From NCBI GenBank assembly GCA_049325415.1, contig JBMOLL010000067.1:1-64000 (forward strand): 64,000 nucleotides of DNA. The letters run 5' to 3'. The stretch is from JBMOLL01 sp049325415. GTDB taxonomy: Bacteria; Bacteroidota; Bacteroidia; Bacteroidales; GCA-2748055. Position 1 is the stretch's first letter; every line of letters begins with the position of its first letter. Position numbers and translations under genes: made by a program. Under the pieces are notes generated by a model. The model was not told the DNA's origin, did not search any database, and saw only the letters and a list, made by a program, of their open reading frames with translations. Of this stretch, positions 42,242 through 52,346 are shown in pieces.

Positions 42242-45200
42242 TTAGAAATTTATTTTGAGTGCGGCCAGGTACTGCCGGCTGAGTGGGTATACATAGGTGT
42301 TGGCCACGCCCGGCAGACTCCAGCCGGTATTGGCAAGGGAGGCCTCCGGATCAATCCCGGAATACTTCGTCCAGGTGAAAAGGTTGTTACCGCTTAAGGT
42401 AAGACTGATCCTGTCGATCGTGTTCCTTGCCCAGGCGGTAGGCAGGTCGAAACTCAGCGACAGGCTCCGCAGTTTGAGGAAACTGCCGTCTTCAAGGTAG
42501 CGTGAGGAATACAGGTTGGACGATCCGATATTCTGGGCATTAAAGAAGGGATGGGTGGCATTGTCGCCGGGCTCCGTCCATCTCGACCAGGTGCTCAGCA
42601 TTTTCTGCTGGTTCAGGGTCCTGTCCTTTCCGTCGTTATCATATTCTTCCCTCAACTGGTTGTATACATCGGCTCCCTTTGAGAAGGCAAAAGCGGCATG
42701 CAGGGTAATAAACCTGTAGTGCAGGTCGGTACCGAATCCTCCCGTGAAATCGGGCCAGGGGTTCCCGATGATCTGGCTGGTGGCATCCACATAACGCGTG
42801 GTGCTTTCGCGGCTGATCACATTGCCCTCGTCGTCGGTGTTCACCACCTCCCAGAGGCAGTTACCGGTCTCCGGATCGACGCCCAGCCATTTGGGACCAT
42901 AGAACGACCACACCGGCTGTCCGTCGATGTTACGTTCTACCACTCCGTTGATATTCTGCTCGATCACGGTCTCACCCACACCGGCAACCTCGTTCCTGTT
43001 CCTGCTGATGTTGAAATCGACGATCCATCTGAGGTCCTGTGTTTTAATCACCTCGCCGGAGATATAGAGTTCCGCTCCGCGGTTATACACTTCCCCAAAG
43101 TTGGTCCAGGCCGTTTCATAACCGGTTGACAGAACCTGGGAAAGGGGGATCAGCAGATCGGTGGTGTGCTTGCGGTAGATATCGAAAATGAGGTTTACCC
43201 TTCCTGCAAGATCAAGGTCAATACCGAAATTCAGCTGGGAGGTTTTCTCCCATGAGAGGTCGGGATTGGCAAGCTGGGAGGGATTGGCCCCCACTCCTCC
43301 GTTGTACTTCTGGGTAAGATCGTACTTGGCCATGTAGAGGTTCTGTCCGATATTGTTATTCCCGGTCAGACCATAACTGAGCCTCAGCTTCAGGTCGGAG
43401 ATCACCGGGGCCCAGCTTTCGGCAAAGCGCTCACGGCTTACCAGCCAGGAACCGCTCAGGGTAGGGAAAGCGGCAACGCGCCGGTTGGGGGCAAAACGTG
43501 AATCGGCATCCACACGGTAAGAGCCGGATAGAAAATACCTGTCGCGGAAATTATAGTTCAACTGCGAGATCAGCGACTCACCGGCCTGCTCCGAGCTGTA
43601 GCCCGTCAACGATACCGGTTTGGCAATGGTGGCGAAGGATGAATAGCCTTCGACAAGACCGGTACCCGATCCCCCGAAACCCAGCATATCGTAGCTGTAA
43701 CCGAGCTCTCCGCCCAAAAGACCGCTGAGATGATGCTCGCCGAGGTCCTTGCTGAAACGAAACAGGTTGGTGCTTCCCACACCTGCACCGTACCAGGTAT
43801 CGGACTGGTTCTGTCCCGTACCGAAATATTCACAGTCGGCTCTCGGATCGATCAGGTTCAGGTTCCATGTGCTGTAATAGCTTACCCGGTTACCCGAAGA
43901 GAAGGTAAGCCAGGGCAGGATCTTCACAGTAAGCCCAAGATCGATCCGGTTATCGACATGCATGCTGCTGTATTCCGAATAGTTGATAAACTGCAGACCG
44001 TTGGCATTCCAGTGACTGCGCCAGGCCGGTACGGAATTCACCGCTCTTACCAGGTTCCCTTCACTGTCGTACGGATTATCAATCGGGTTATTCTGCACCG
44101 AATAGGTCACGCTTCTCCAGTCGTTGCGCTGCTGGGTATAGGCGTTAATCTCGAAGTTGGCCGTGAGACTGAGCTTTTCGCTGAAACGGTATTCGTTGTT
44201 CGAACGCAGGCTGAATTTCCTGAAACCGGTATTGACAAAGGTTCCATTTTCATCATAGAAACTTCCCCCGACGAAATAATTGTATTTATCGGTCTTTCCG
44301 CTGGCCGAAAGGTTATAGTTCTGCAGCATTGCAGGCCGGTACACAGCATTCAGCCAGTCGAAATTACGGAGCTCTGTATCCAGGCTGTCGGGCCATTCCA
44401 TCTTAAAGGCCCGTGAATTGAAGGTATAATCGGTACGGATATAGGCATCTTTCCGGTAATCCTTGAGCTCCTCCGAAGTCATCAGCGCAAAGTGATTAAA
44501 TTCGGGGGTCTTGTAGCCCACGGAAGAAGAGAATTCAAAGACAGGCTTCTCCGTCTTTCCTCTTTTGGTGGTAATTACGATCACGCCCGAGTTGGCTTTG
44601 GAACCGAACATTCCGGTCGAACCGGCATCCTTCAGCACCGTCACCGACTCGATCATGTTGGGATCAATACCCGGATCACCCTGTCCGGCCGGGATCCCGT
44701 CCACCACATAAAGCGGAAGTCCGTTCCCGGTGAAGGAACTCGTTCCCCTGATCCTGATCTCCGCAGCCTGGCCCGGCTGACCCGAGGAGGCAGTGATCTG
44801 CGCCCCGGCAACCTTACCCTGCAGCATGCTGGTCATGTCTGAAGCCGCCACATCATTCAACTGCTGTTCGCTGACCACGGAAACCGCGCTGGTGATCTCC
44901 GACTTTCGTTTTTCAGAATAACCCATTACCACTACTTCATTCAGCGAAAGTCGTTCGGGCTGAAGAGTAACAGAAATGCTGCTGCGTTTTGCAACAGGGA
45001 CCGTCGTTGTCTGATAGCCGACAAAAGAGAAAATCAGCGTGTCGGTGGCCGATCCCAGCGTCAGCGAGAACAAGCCTTCGCTGTCGGTAATGGTTCCCGT
45101 AGCACTCCCTTTGACAAACACGGAGGTTCCGGGGAGGGGGGATCCCTTTTCATCGCTAACTTTTCCGTTTACCGTAAAGTTCTGGGCAAAAGCCTGGCTG

Positions 45201-45262
45201 CTCACAGCCAGCAGGAAAAAAACACCCCATACTATCTTCCTTAATATTCTGAAGGATTTCAT
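42242..45262 (-). CDS. susC: SusC/RagA-family TonB-dependent outer-membrane transporter
   Basis: 1006 residues with a signal peptide (VFFLLAVSSQAFAQ). A carboxypeptidase-D-like domain (about 28-105, SVFVKGSATGTITDSEGLFS) precedes the plug domain (about 112-230, VVVMGYSEKRKSEITSAVS ... VLKDAGSTGMFGSKANSGVI) and a barrel ending KINF. It imports oligosaccharides in complex with SusD using TonB energy. It lies between GH31 (gap 14 bases) and SusD (gap 22 bases). Neither TonB nor ExbBD are in the window. Intact along its length. Confidence 0.95.
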   Translation of the reverse strand: MKSFRILRKIVWGVFFLLAVSSQAFAQNFTVNGKVSDEKGSPLPGTSVFVKGSATGTITDSEGLFSLTLGSATDTLIFSFVGYQTTTVPVAKRSSISVTLQPERLSLNEVVVMGYSEKRKSEITSAVSVVSEQQLNDVAASDMTSMLQGKVAGAQITASSGQPGQAAEIRIRGTSSFTGNGLPLYVVDGIPAGQGDPGIDPNMIESVTVLKDAGSTGMFGSKANSGVIVITTKRGKTEKPVFEFSSSVGYKTPEFNHFALMTSEELKDYRKDAYIRTDYTFNSRAFKMEWPDSLDTELRNFDWLNAVYRPAMLQNYNLSASGKTDKYNYFVGGSFYDENGTFVNTGFRKFSLRSNNEYRFSEKLSLTANFEINAYTQQRNDWRSVTYSVQNNPIDNPYDSEGNLVRAVNSVPAWRSHWNANGLQFINYSEYSSMHVDNRIDLGLTVKILPWLTFSSGNRVSYYSTWNLNLIDPRADCEYFGTGQNQSDTWYGAGVGSTNLFRFSKDLGEHHLSGLLGGELGYSYDMLGFGGSGTGLVEGYSSFATIAKPVSLTGYSSEQAGESLISQLNYNFRDRYFLSGSYRVDADSRFAPNRRVAAFPTLSGSWLVSRERFAESWAPVISDLKLRLSYGLTGNNNIGQNLYMAKYDLTQKYNGGVGANPSQLANPDLSWEKTSQLNFGIDLDLAGRVNLIFDIYRKHTTDLLIPLSQVLSTGYETAWTNFGEVYNRGAELYISGEVIKTQDLRWIVDFNISRNRNEVAGVGETVIEQNINGVVERNIDGQPVWSFYGPKWLGVDPETGNCLWEVVNTDDEGNVISRESTTRYVDATSQIIGNPWPDFTGGFGTDLHYRFITLHAAFAFSKGADVYNQLREEYDNDGKDRTLNQQKMLSTWSRWTEPGDNATHPFFNAQNIGSSNLYSSRYLEDGSFLKLRSLSLSFDLPTAWARNTIDRISLTLSGNNLFTWTKYSGIDPEASLANTGWSLPGVANTYVYPLSRQYLAALKINF

Positions 45263-45276
45263 CTTACAGTTTGGTA

Positions 45277-47295
45277 TTAGTCGGTAATATTTATAAACAC
45301 TGGTAGTTTCTCAAGCGGAGCCGGATAAGCCCTAAGGGTCTGCCCGCCCCGGATCAGGTCGCCGTTCCAGAAATCGACCCAGGTACCTTCCGGCAGGTAA
45401 ACATCCCTGGAGCATCTGCCCTTTTTAAGCACCGGAGCCACAAGGAAACGCTTTCCGAGCATGAACTGGTCGGCGATGGTCCAGCACTCCGGATCACCGG
45501 GGAAATAATAAAACAGCGGAGTGACGATGGGATCACCTGTTTTCACGGATCCTTCGGCAAGGCTGTAGATATAGTCGCCCAGGCTCTCGTGCAGCCGGGT
45601 ATATTTCAGGCTGAGCTCCAGGGCCAGCGAATCCACTCTCCAGGGGGCGAAGGAATATTGCATCATGGGCATGAAGGCACTGGCTTCGGTCCAGCGGATG
45701 AACAATTCCGGATCGATAAGGCCCCTGTTTTCCTCAAAGCTGCCCATCTCTCCACCGCCGATCATGTCGGGGCAAAAGAAGGGATAACCGATCAGTCCTT
45801 CTGTCATTCCATGGGGAATAAGCGAACCCAGGCCCCTGTCGGCACTCCAGTCGGAACTCTTATCCCGAAGCCGCTGAACGAGCCCCAGCGACTGGGTGCG
45901 CCAGCTCACGCGCAGTTCATTGATTGCGAAATACTGCCCGATACTGGCAAAAAGATCGGTATACTCACTGGGTGTGATGTTTCCGTAACTTGTGTAAGGC
46001 CCGGCCAGATACTCTGCGTCTCCCGCATCCAGCTTGAAACCGCTTACCCCGTAACGCTCCTGAAGTTCCTTGAGCTGTGCCAGAAACCAGTTATAAGCAT
46101 CAGGATTCGACAGGTCGATCAGGGCTGCCGTACCGTTCCACCATTCTGTTAAATATGGCGTTTTGCCCTTACCTTCGCCTATCAGGTAGCCCCTGGAACG
46201 CAGGAAGCTGTAACTGGAGGAACTCTTTTCCACGAAGGGGGTCACCCACAGCACCACCTTAAAACCAAGGGAATCGAGGGTGCCGATCATCGCTTCCGGA
46301 TCAGGGAATTTCCTGCTGTCAAAGGTGAAATCGCCATAGGCCGGGGTCCACATATCATCGACCTCCAGAATGCTGCAGGGCAACTCATGCTCCCTGATCG
46401 CGGCGGCGTACGCCAGCAGCCCCGGCTGGTTGACATCTTTCCGGAACTGGATCCATGAATTGAAGATCGCCCGGGAAAAATATTCCTTCACCGGCACCGA
46501 ACCCGGTTTTCCAAAAATGTCGGTTGCACTGATAAAAGCCTCACGCAGGTCACTGCCCACAGTAAATACCAACTGTCCTTCAACGGTATTTTTTATATGA
46601 AGTGAGAAAAGTCCGCTTCCGTTCTTGTTAAAGCTGTAAGCCATGGTATGATAGGTATCGGCCAGTACGGCGGTACCTGTTGAACACAGCCACAGGGGCG
46701 AAGCCTGGTTGCTGGTGGCATAAAAAGGATCCACTTCGAAGGATGCCGAGCTCGAGGGCCAGTTCTGAGCGGAGGTCACATTACCGCCAAACCAGTGCTC
46801 ATCAGCCCTCAGCAAAAAGGAAGCACCCAGCTTTGCAGCCGTCATGCCGTTGGTGAGCTGAAGCATAAAATGCTTCTCAGCAAAATACATTTTTATCCGT
46901 ATGGACTCTCCGGCAGGCCTGACAGCATATTCCAGGAAAAGGCTGTCGCCCGCATCTTTAAATGCCAGCAGCCTGTCCGGGAAATACTTTACACCCCCCT
47001 GCTCCACGTAAAAAGCCTGGGATGGGGCCGTCTGCAGGAGCTCCTTCCCGCTGCGACGCAGGATGAAGCTGAATTCCTGCCTGCTAATGTCCACCTGGTA
47101 GGCGGCCGTACTGATCCGCAGATAATCCGTACTCTCCTCCAGCAGGAAATTCTTTGCAGATAAAGGTGACACAGCACCCGTAAATAACATGAAACAGATA
47201 AGCAGCCACCCTCCTGACACAACTTTCCATCTGCCATGCTCCGGCCCGCTAAAGAGAAGGGATGCCCACCCTATATTCTTGTTTGTCTTCATCAT
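45277..47295 (-). CDS. Glycoside hydrolase family 31 enzyme
   Basis: 672 residues; signal-like segment LLICFMLFTGAVSPLSA about residues 31-47, so exported. GH31 TIM-barrel landmarks: nucleophile Asp423 in GVSGFKLDAGDAEY; candidate acid/base Asp482 in KSSDWSADRGLGS; then YPFFCPDMIGG and TEASAFMPMMQYS. The FKLDAGD form differs from the WxDMNE motif of common alpha-glucosidases and resembles MYORG/NET37-type GH31, where the Asp is followed by Ala-Gly; an alpha-galactosidase-like activity is therefore one guess. It heads the PUL, and its start codon lies directly after the stop of a 38-residue membrane peptide. Alternative ATG at 47292 is one codon later. Confidence 0.88.
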   Translation of the reverse strand: MMKTNKNIGWASLLFSGPEHGRWKVVSGGWLLICFMLFTGAVSPLSAKNFLLEESTDYLRISTAAYQVDISRQEFSFILRRSGKELLQTAPSQAFYVEQGGVKYFPDRLLAFKDAGDSLFLEYAVRPAGESIRIKMYFAEKHFMLQLTNGMTAAKLGASFLLRADEHWFGGNVTSAQNWPSSSASFEVDPFYATSNQASPLWLCSTGTAVLADTYHTMAYSFNKNGSGLFSLHIKNTVEGQLVFTVGSDLREAFISATDIFGKPGSVPVKEYFSRAIFNSWIQFRKDVNQPGLLAYAAAIREHELPCSILEVDDMWTPAYGDFTFDSRKFPDPEAMIGTLDSLGFKVVLWVTPFVEKSSSSYSFLRSRGYLIGEGKGKTPYLTEWWNGTAALIDLSNPDAYNWFLAQLKELQERYGVSGFKLDAGDAEYLAGPYTSYGNITPSEYTDLFASIGQYFAINELRVSWRTQSLGLVQRLRDKSSDWSADRGLGSLIPHGMTEGLIGYPFFCPDMIGGGEMGSFEENRGLIDPELFIRWTEASAFMPMMQYSFAPWRVDSLALELSLKYTRLHESLGDYIYSLAEGSVKTGDPIVTPLFYYFPGDPECWTIADQFMLGKRFLVAPVLKKGRCSRDVYLPEGTWVDFWNGDLIRGGQTLRAYPAPLEKLPVFINITD

Positions 47296-47412
47296 TTAAT
47301 TGAATACTATAAAATACAGAACGGCACTGATGATCACCAGGAATAGCACCTGTAATACAATTAATTTCAACTGATTGCGCTTCATCTCCGCCGGTCTGGA
47401 TTTTTCACTCAT
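47296..47412 (-). CDS. 38-residue membrane peptide upstream of GH31
   Basis: ATG at 47412 to TAA at 47298-47296 encodes a short basic N-terminus (SEKSRPAEMKRNQLK) and one hydrophobic segment LIVLQVLFLVIISAVLYFIV. Its TAA is directly followed by the GH31 ATG (no base between), so translation of the two may be coupled. It could be a single-pass membrane microprotein of the PUL, or a leader peptide. No homologue recognised. The clean TM segment and the exact junction argue that it is real. Confidence 0.5.
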   Translation of the reverse strand: MSEKSRPAEMKRNQLKLIVLQVLFLVIISAVLYFIVFN

Positions 47413-47802
47413 CGTCTTTCGTTTGTTCCTCCGGTAAAATTACCCCCGGTGAAAATGAAGGACTTTACCGGATGTAACAAAGGCTTTAACAGGAGCACAA
47501 ATGCTTTAGTATTTGTAACATTTTCTTTAATTTTTCGGGGGATAAAAGTGCAGTGCGGAAAATGAAAAGCCGTGGTAAAAGATGAGGTAATGTAATCTAT
47601 TGTGTTGATATTATACACCTTAGATAATATAAGCCTACCATTTTTTCAAAGCACCGGAGGAAGAACCTGCCGGTAGCTTTCCGGCAGTGCCCTTCCCCGT
47701 TCCGTCTTCCCGGAGAAGTGCTTCCCTGTAACGGAAAGAAAATTTTAACTTTGCTATGGTGTTCACCCGGGAAATCCGCGGATTTTAAACCTGCTTATCA
47801 TA
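47413..47802. other. Divergent intergenic region of the PUL
   Basis: About 390 bases between the PUL (minus) and the hybrid sensor (plus). It contains a TAACTTTG promoter for the sensor at 47746-47753 and AT-rich stretches. An operator for the sensor's AraC domain would be expected near 47420-47650, but I see no clear direct repeat pair. Confidence 0.4.
47746..47753 (+). promoter_or_regulatory. Candidate -7 element of the hybrid sensor gene
   Basis: TAACTTTG matches TAnnTTTG, 50 bases before the TTG start, placing transcription start a few bases downstream and leaving a leader of about 40 bases. Confidence 0.5.
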
Positions 47803-50800
47803 TTGAGGCTGAAAAGAATACTGTTCATAGCGCTGATTGCCGTATTGGCCTGCCGACAAGGGTTTGCCGGAGAGGAGAACCTTTACTTTGAGCATATCTC
47901 TTCGGCCCAGGGCCTTTCACAGAGTGAGGTGAACTGCATCGGGCAGGATACCAAAGGTTTTATCTGGATCGGTACTCTTGACGGACTGAACCGCTACGAC
48001 GGCTATGAATTCAGGATCTACCGCCGGAAAACCGGGCAGCCCGGCAGCATCAGCGATAATTACATCCTTTCGGTCCACACTGACCTGCGCGGTCAGCTCT
48101 GGATCGGAACCCTGAACGGCGGACTAAACCGCTACAACAGCGAGCCTGACAATTTCACCGCCTTTCTCCCCGATCCTGAAGATCCTGCATCCATCGCCAG
48201 CCAGAATGTAGCCGCGATCACCTCCCGCAGGAACGGCGACCTGCTGGCCGGGACCCAGTCGGGTCTGTCGGTGATCCGCTCCGATGACCTGATGAATACC
48301 GATCCGGCTTTCCGGAACTATCTTGACTTTGAAGTCACGGCGATCCTGGAGGACCGGCAGGGCTTTGTCTGGCTGGGATCATGGGGTGGTCTCTACAAAA
48401 TAAGCTTTGATGAAAAGGGCGAGCCCCTCATTGTGGCCCATTACCAGCACGATGCATCAAAATCTGAGAGCCTGGTTTCCAATGATGTGTCGGCACTCTT
48501 CCAGGACAGGGAAGGAAGGATCTGGATCGGGACTCACAATGGCCTGGACATGCTGGAGAACGGAGAACAGGATCGTACAGGAGATCCGGCATTCACGCAT
48601 TTTCAGTCGGGCAGGAACAGGAACTGCACCCTTCCCAATAATGACATTCTTGCCATTTACCAGGACAGTCAGGGTAAACTGCTGATCGGTACCCGGGGAG
48701 GCGGCCTTTGCATGCTTGACCTGCGGCAAAATGAACCGGTTATTTACCAGGCTGATAAATTCAGGCCCGGGTCGCTGAGCAACAATTCAGTTAAATGCTT
48801 TTATGAGGACCGCACAGGCGATTTATGGATCGGAACACTGGGAGGAGGGATCAATAAGCTTTACCTCCTGCGGAAGCACTTCAACAGCTACGAGATCAGG
48901 ACCGCAGACACTGAGCAGCCACCGAGTAACTATATCCGGGCCATTTATGAAGACAGGAACGGGCTGCTCTGGGTGGGAACACTCGATGGAGGGTTGTACA
49001 CCCTGAACCGGAACGAAGAGGATTGGAGAAAGTTTCCGGGGCCGGATGAAGCCGGGGGAAGCCGGGGTTCAGCGAACACCTTCCTGCGCGGTAAAAACAT
49101 CTTTACCCTGCTGGAAGCCGGAGAAGACCGGATCTGGATAGGGACCAACGGCGGCATCAATATATACGACAGGCAGACCGGTCGCTTCAGGTACCATTCG
49201 ATGGATTACAACAATCCGGACAGCCTGATGAGCAACTCGGTCTTTTCCATCACGGCCGGTGACGACGGGACCCTGTGGATAGGGACCTGGGCGGCGCTTC
49301 ATCATTTTATACCCGGAGAGGATGGAAAACGTGACCGTTTTGTTCGCTTTACCAACGATCCGGCTGATTCCGGCAGCCTGTCCGGCAATATTGTGCGTTT
49401 CATTTACAATGACCCTTCTGGCCCCGATCTGTGGATCGCCACCCTTGGAGGAGGGCTTAACCGCCTCATCCGGGATCCGGCCAGCGGAACGTTTCGGTTT
49501 ATTCGTTACATGCAGGACAACGATGATCCGGAAAGCCTAAGCAGTAACGAAGTCAATATGATCCACCGGTCGGCTGCCGGGGATCTGTGGATAGCCACCA
49601 ACGACGGATTGAACCGGATGATCCCGGGAACCGGCCCCTACCAGGCCACATTCAGGAAGTATGATGAGAGTGACGGATTACCGGGGAACCATATCCAGTC
49701 GATCCTGGAGGATCCGCATGGAAACCTGTGGCTCGGAACCAATAACGGACTGTCGCGCTTTGATGTGAAAACAGGTGAATTCAGCAACTACGACCTGAGC
49801 GACGGACTCCAGGGCAATGAATTCTCGGAGCATACCTGTTTCCTGAGCCGGAGCGGAGAAATGTTTTTCGGCGGGGTGAATGGCTTCAATTCCTTTTACC
49901 CCGACAGCATCAGGAAGAACGAGTTCAAACCGGCAACAGCCATCACCAACCTGCTCATATTCAATGAACCGGTTAAGGTGAGTATCCAGGTCAACGGCAA
50001 AGTCATCCTGCAGAAATCCATCTCCGAGACCAGGGAACTGGTGCTCTCCTATAAGGAAAATGTCTTTACACTCGAATTTTCGGCACTCCATTTTGCCTCC
50101 CCCGAGAAAAACAAATACGCCTATACCCTGGAAGGCTTCAATGAACAATGGCTTTACACCGACGCCGGGAACCGGAAAGCCACCTACACCAACCTGAAGG
50201 GCGGGACCTATATCTTCAAAGTGAAAACATCCAATAACGACGGGGTATGGCAGGATGAACCCACAGTTCTGAAAATCATCATCACCCCGCCTTTCTGGAG
50301 GACCTGGCTTGCCTATTTCGTCTATGTGCTGGTGATTGTGCTTCTGGCCTACGCTATTTACAATGATGTCAAGGCCCGCGAACGCCTGAAATCGGAAGTG
50401 GCGCTGAAAAACCTTGAAAAGGAGAAATCGGACGAGCTGAACCAGATGAAGCTGCAGTTCTTCACGAATATCACCCATGAATTTCGCACCCCCCTGACCC
50501 TGATCCTGACTCCCCTCGAATACCTGATCGGAACCTTACGGGGCGACAGCAACCTGAAGGAACACCTGCTGGTGATGCAGCACAATGCCCGTTACCTGCT
50601 CCGGCTGATCAGCGAACTGATGGATTTTCGCAAGGCGGAAACGGGTTCATGGAAGCTGGCCTCGAACAGGAACGAACTGGTATCCTTTGTCAGGGAAGCC
50701 GTATCCCCTTTTAAAGAGATCGCAGCCAAACGGAACATTAGTTTCATCTTCCGCTCCGAAACAGAGGAACTGGAGGTATGGTTCGACCGCAATATGCTAA

Positions 50801-52092
50801 TTAAAATTCTTAATAACCTGGTTTATAACGCCTTCAAATTCACCGCCGATGGAGGAACGATCGAGGTGGTCATTGAGCTGGGAAAAGGGAGCGAGAGCAG
50901 CGTGCTTTCGAATCGCTTTGAAATCCTGCAGGAAGTGAGCCCGGCAAGCGAATGGGTGGCGATAAAGGTCAGCGATAACGGGATCGGGATTTCCGGTCAG
51001 TCGATCCGCGATATCTTCAACCGGTATTACCAGGTGGGGGGAAACTCCTCGGTCAGGCACCTGGGTTCGGGCATCGGGCTGGCCCTGACCAAAAACCTTG
51101 TTCTGCTGAACAAGGGTGAGATCGTCGTTCAGAGTGAAAGAGAAAAAGGTACGGTGTTTATTGTTCGCCTGCCCCTGGGCGACAGGCACCTGGGAGCTGA
51201 AGAAAAAGTGAGCGCCAGACCGCACGACACCCTGCCTGCCGACAATGAGCCTGTGACGGAAGAGAGCTTCAGTCCGGATCAGGAGGAAGATATACTCGGT
51301 CACCTGGACAATACCTCGGCGCCCCTGATCCTGGTGGTAGAGGACAATGACGATATGCGACATTTCATCAGAAATAACCTCCGGCAACAGTACAGGGTGA
51401 TCGAGGCAGTGAACGGTAAGGAAGGTTATCAGATGGCTGTCACGCACATCCCCGACCTCGTGGTGAGCGATGTAATGATGCCCGAAATGAATGGTATCGA
51501 ACTGTGCAGACAGATTAAAAGAAATGTGCTGACCTCCCATATCCCGGTGGTCTTGCTTACTGCCCTGGCATCGGTCAGTGATCAGATTGAGGGGCTGGAG
51601 ACCGGGGCCGACGATTATATTTCCAAGCCCTTTAATTACAGGGTTTTTGAAGTCAGGCTGGAAAATCTGATCCGTTCGAGGAAGAAGCTGAGGGAACGCT
51701 TTGGAAAGGAAATTGATACGGAGACTGCCGACTTCACCCTGAACCGGCGTGACCAGGAATTCCTCGACAGGGCAGTCGAATTTGTTAAGGAGAATATCGC
51801 TGAAGCCCGGCTCAGCGTTGATCTCATGAGCAGGGAGCTTGGCATGAGCCGTATGCAACTGCACCGGAAGATCACTGCCCTGACTGACCAGACGCCGGGT
51901 GAATTCATCCGGACGATCCGGCTGAAAGAAGCTGCCGCCCTGATTGCCGAAGACAGGCTGACGATGGCCGAGATCGCCTATAGGGTCGGTTTTACCGCAC
52001 CGTCGTATTTCACTACCTGCTTCGGCCGCCAGTTCGGTATTTCGCCGAAGGAATATGCAGCTATCAGGAGCAAGCGGGAAGGTGGTTTTTAA
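47803..52092 (+). CDS. Hybrid two-component system regulator (HTCS) of the PUL
   Basis: 1429-residue single-chain sensor/regulator. Signal segment (ILFIALIAVLACRQGFAG), then about 14 two-component propeller repeats (WIGTLDGLNRYD, WIGTLNGGLNRY, WIGTNGGINIY and others; about 30-690), Y_Y_Y-type domain (about 740-815), TM helix about 829-850 (LAYFVYVLVIVLLAYAI), HisKA with His in THEFRTPL (about 889), HATPase_c (NNLVYNAFKFTADGG about 1003), receiver (LILVVEDNDD about 1174, phospho-Asp in SDVMMPE about 1222, and SKPF) and AraC HTH (about 1325-1420). It senses a breakdown product of the glycan in the periplasm and activates the divergent PUL. The start is TTG at 47803 since no ATG precedes the signal. 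Confidence 0.93.
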   Translation: MRLKRILFIALIAVLACRQGFAGEENLYFEHISSAQGLSQSEVNCIGQDTKGFIWIGTLDGLNRYDGYEFRIYRRKTGQPGSISDNYILSVHTDLRGQLWIGTLNGGLNRYNSEPDNFTAFLPDPEDPASIASQNVAAITSRRNGDLLAGTQSGLSVIRSDDLMNTDPAFRNYLDFEVTAILEDRQGFVWLGSWGGLYKISFDEKGEPLIVAHYQHDASKSESLVSNDVSALFQDREGRIWIGTHNGLDMLENGEQDRTGDPAFTHFQSGRNRNCTLPNNDILAIYQDSQGKLLIGTRGGGLCMLDLRQNEPVIYQADKFRPGSLSNNSVKCFYEDRTGDLWIGTLGGGINKLYLLRKHFNSYEIRTADTEQPPSNYIRAIYEDRNGLLWVGTLDGGLYTLNRNEEDWRKFPGPDEAGGSRGSANTFLRGKNIFTLLEAGEDRIWIGTNGGINIYDRQTGRFRYHSMDYNNPDSLMSNSVFSITAGDDGTLWIGTWAALHHFIPGEDGKRDRFVRFTNDPADSGSLSGNIVRFIYNDPSGPDLWIATLGGGLNRLIRDPASGTFRFIRYMQDNDDPESLSSNEVNMIHRSAAGDLWIATNDGLNRMIPGTGPYQATFRKYDESDGLPGNHIQSILEDPHGNLWLGTNNGLSRFDVKTGEFSNYDLSDGLQGNEFSEHTCFLSRSGEMFFGGVNGFNSFYPDSIRKNEFKPATAITNLLIFNEPVKVSIQVNGKVILQKSISETRELVLSYKENVFTLEFSALHFASPEKNKYAYTLEGFNEQWLYTDAGNRKATYTNLKGGTYIFKVKTSNNDGVWQDEPTVLKIIITPPFWRTWLAYFVYVLVIVLLAYAIYNDVKARERLKSEVALKNLEKEKSDELNQMKLQFFTNITHEFRTPLTLILTPLEYLIGTLRGDSNLKEHLLVMQHNARYLLRLISELMDFRKAETGSWKLASNRNELVSFVREAVSPFKEIAAKRNISFIFRSETEELEVWFDRNMLIKILNNLVYNAFKFTADGGTIEVVIELGKGSESSVLSNRFEILQEVSPASEWVAIKVSDNGIGISGQSIRDIFNRYYQVGGNSSVRHLGSGIGLALTKNLVLLNKGEIVVQSEREKGTVFIVRLPLGDRHLGAEEKVSARPHDTLPADNEPVTEESFSPDQEEDILGHLDNTSAPLILVVEDNDDMRHFIRNNLRQQYRVIEAVNGKEGYQMAVTHIPDLVVSDVMMPEMNGIELCRQIKRNVLTSHIPVVLLTALASVSDQIEGLETGADDYISKPFNYRVFEVRLENLIRSRKKLRERFGKEIDTETADFTLNRRDQEFLDRAVEFVKENIAEARLSVDLMSRELGMSRMQLHRKITALTDQTPGEFIRTIRLKEAAALIAEDRLTMAEIAYRVGFTAPSYFTTCFGRQFGISPKEYAAIRSKREGGF

Positions 52093-52346
52093 GTCATTCA
52101 TTTGCATGCCCCGTCCTGATCAGGTTTAACAAGCCTTTCCCACCCTGTACCTCAGCTCTGCCAAATGAATTCATGCTGGGGTTTGCATTTACTACAAGGG
52201 ATGGTAGCAGTATGTTCCTCAGATAATGGAAAACCCATAAGGAAAAAGCCGGATTTACCCTGTCATCCTTTTGAATACAGAACTTTTTGTTAACTTACTG
52301 AGGATATTGTCAGGTCTTTTTCAACTGAACAGCTTAGCTTCGTTCC

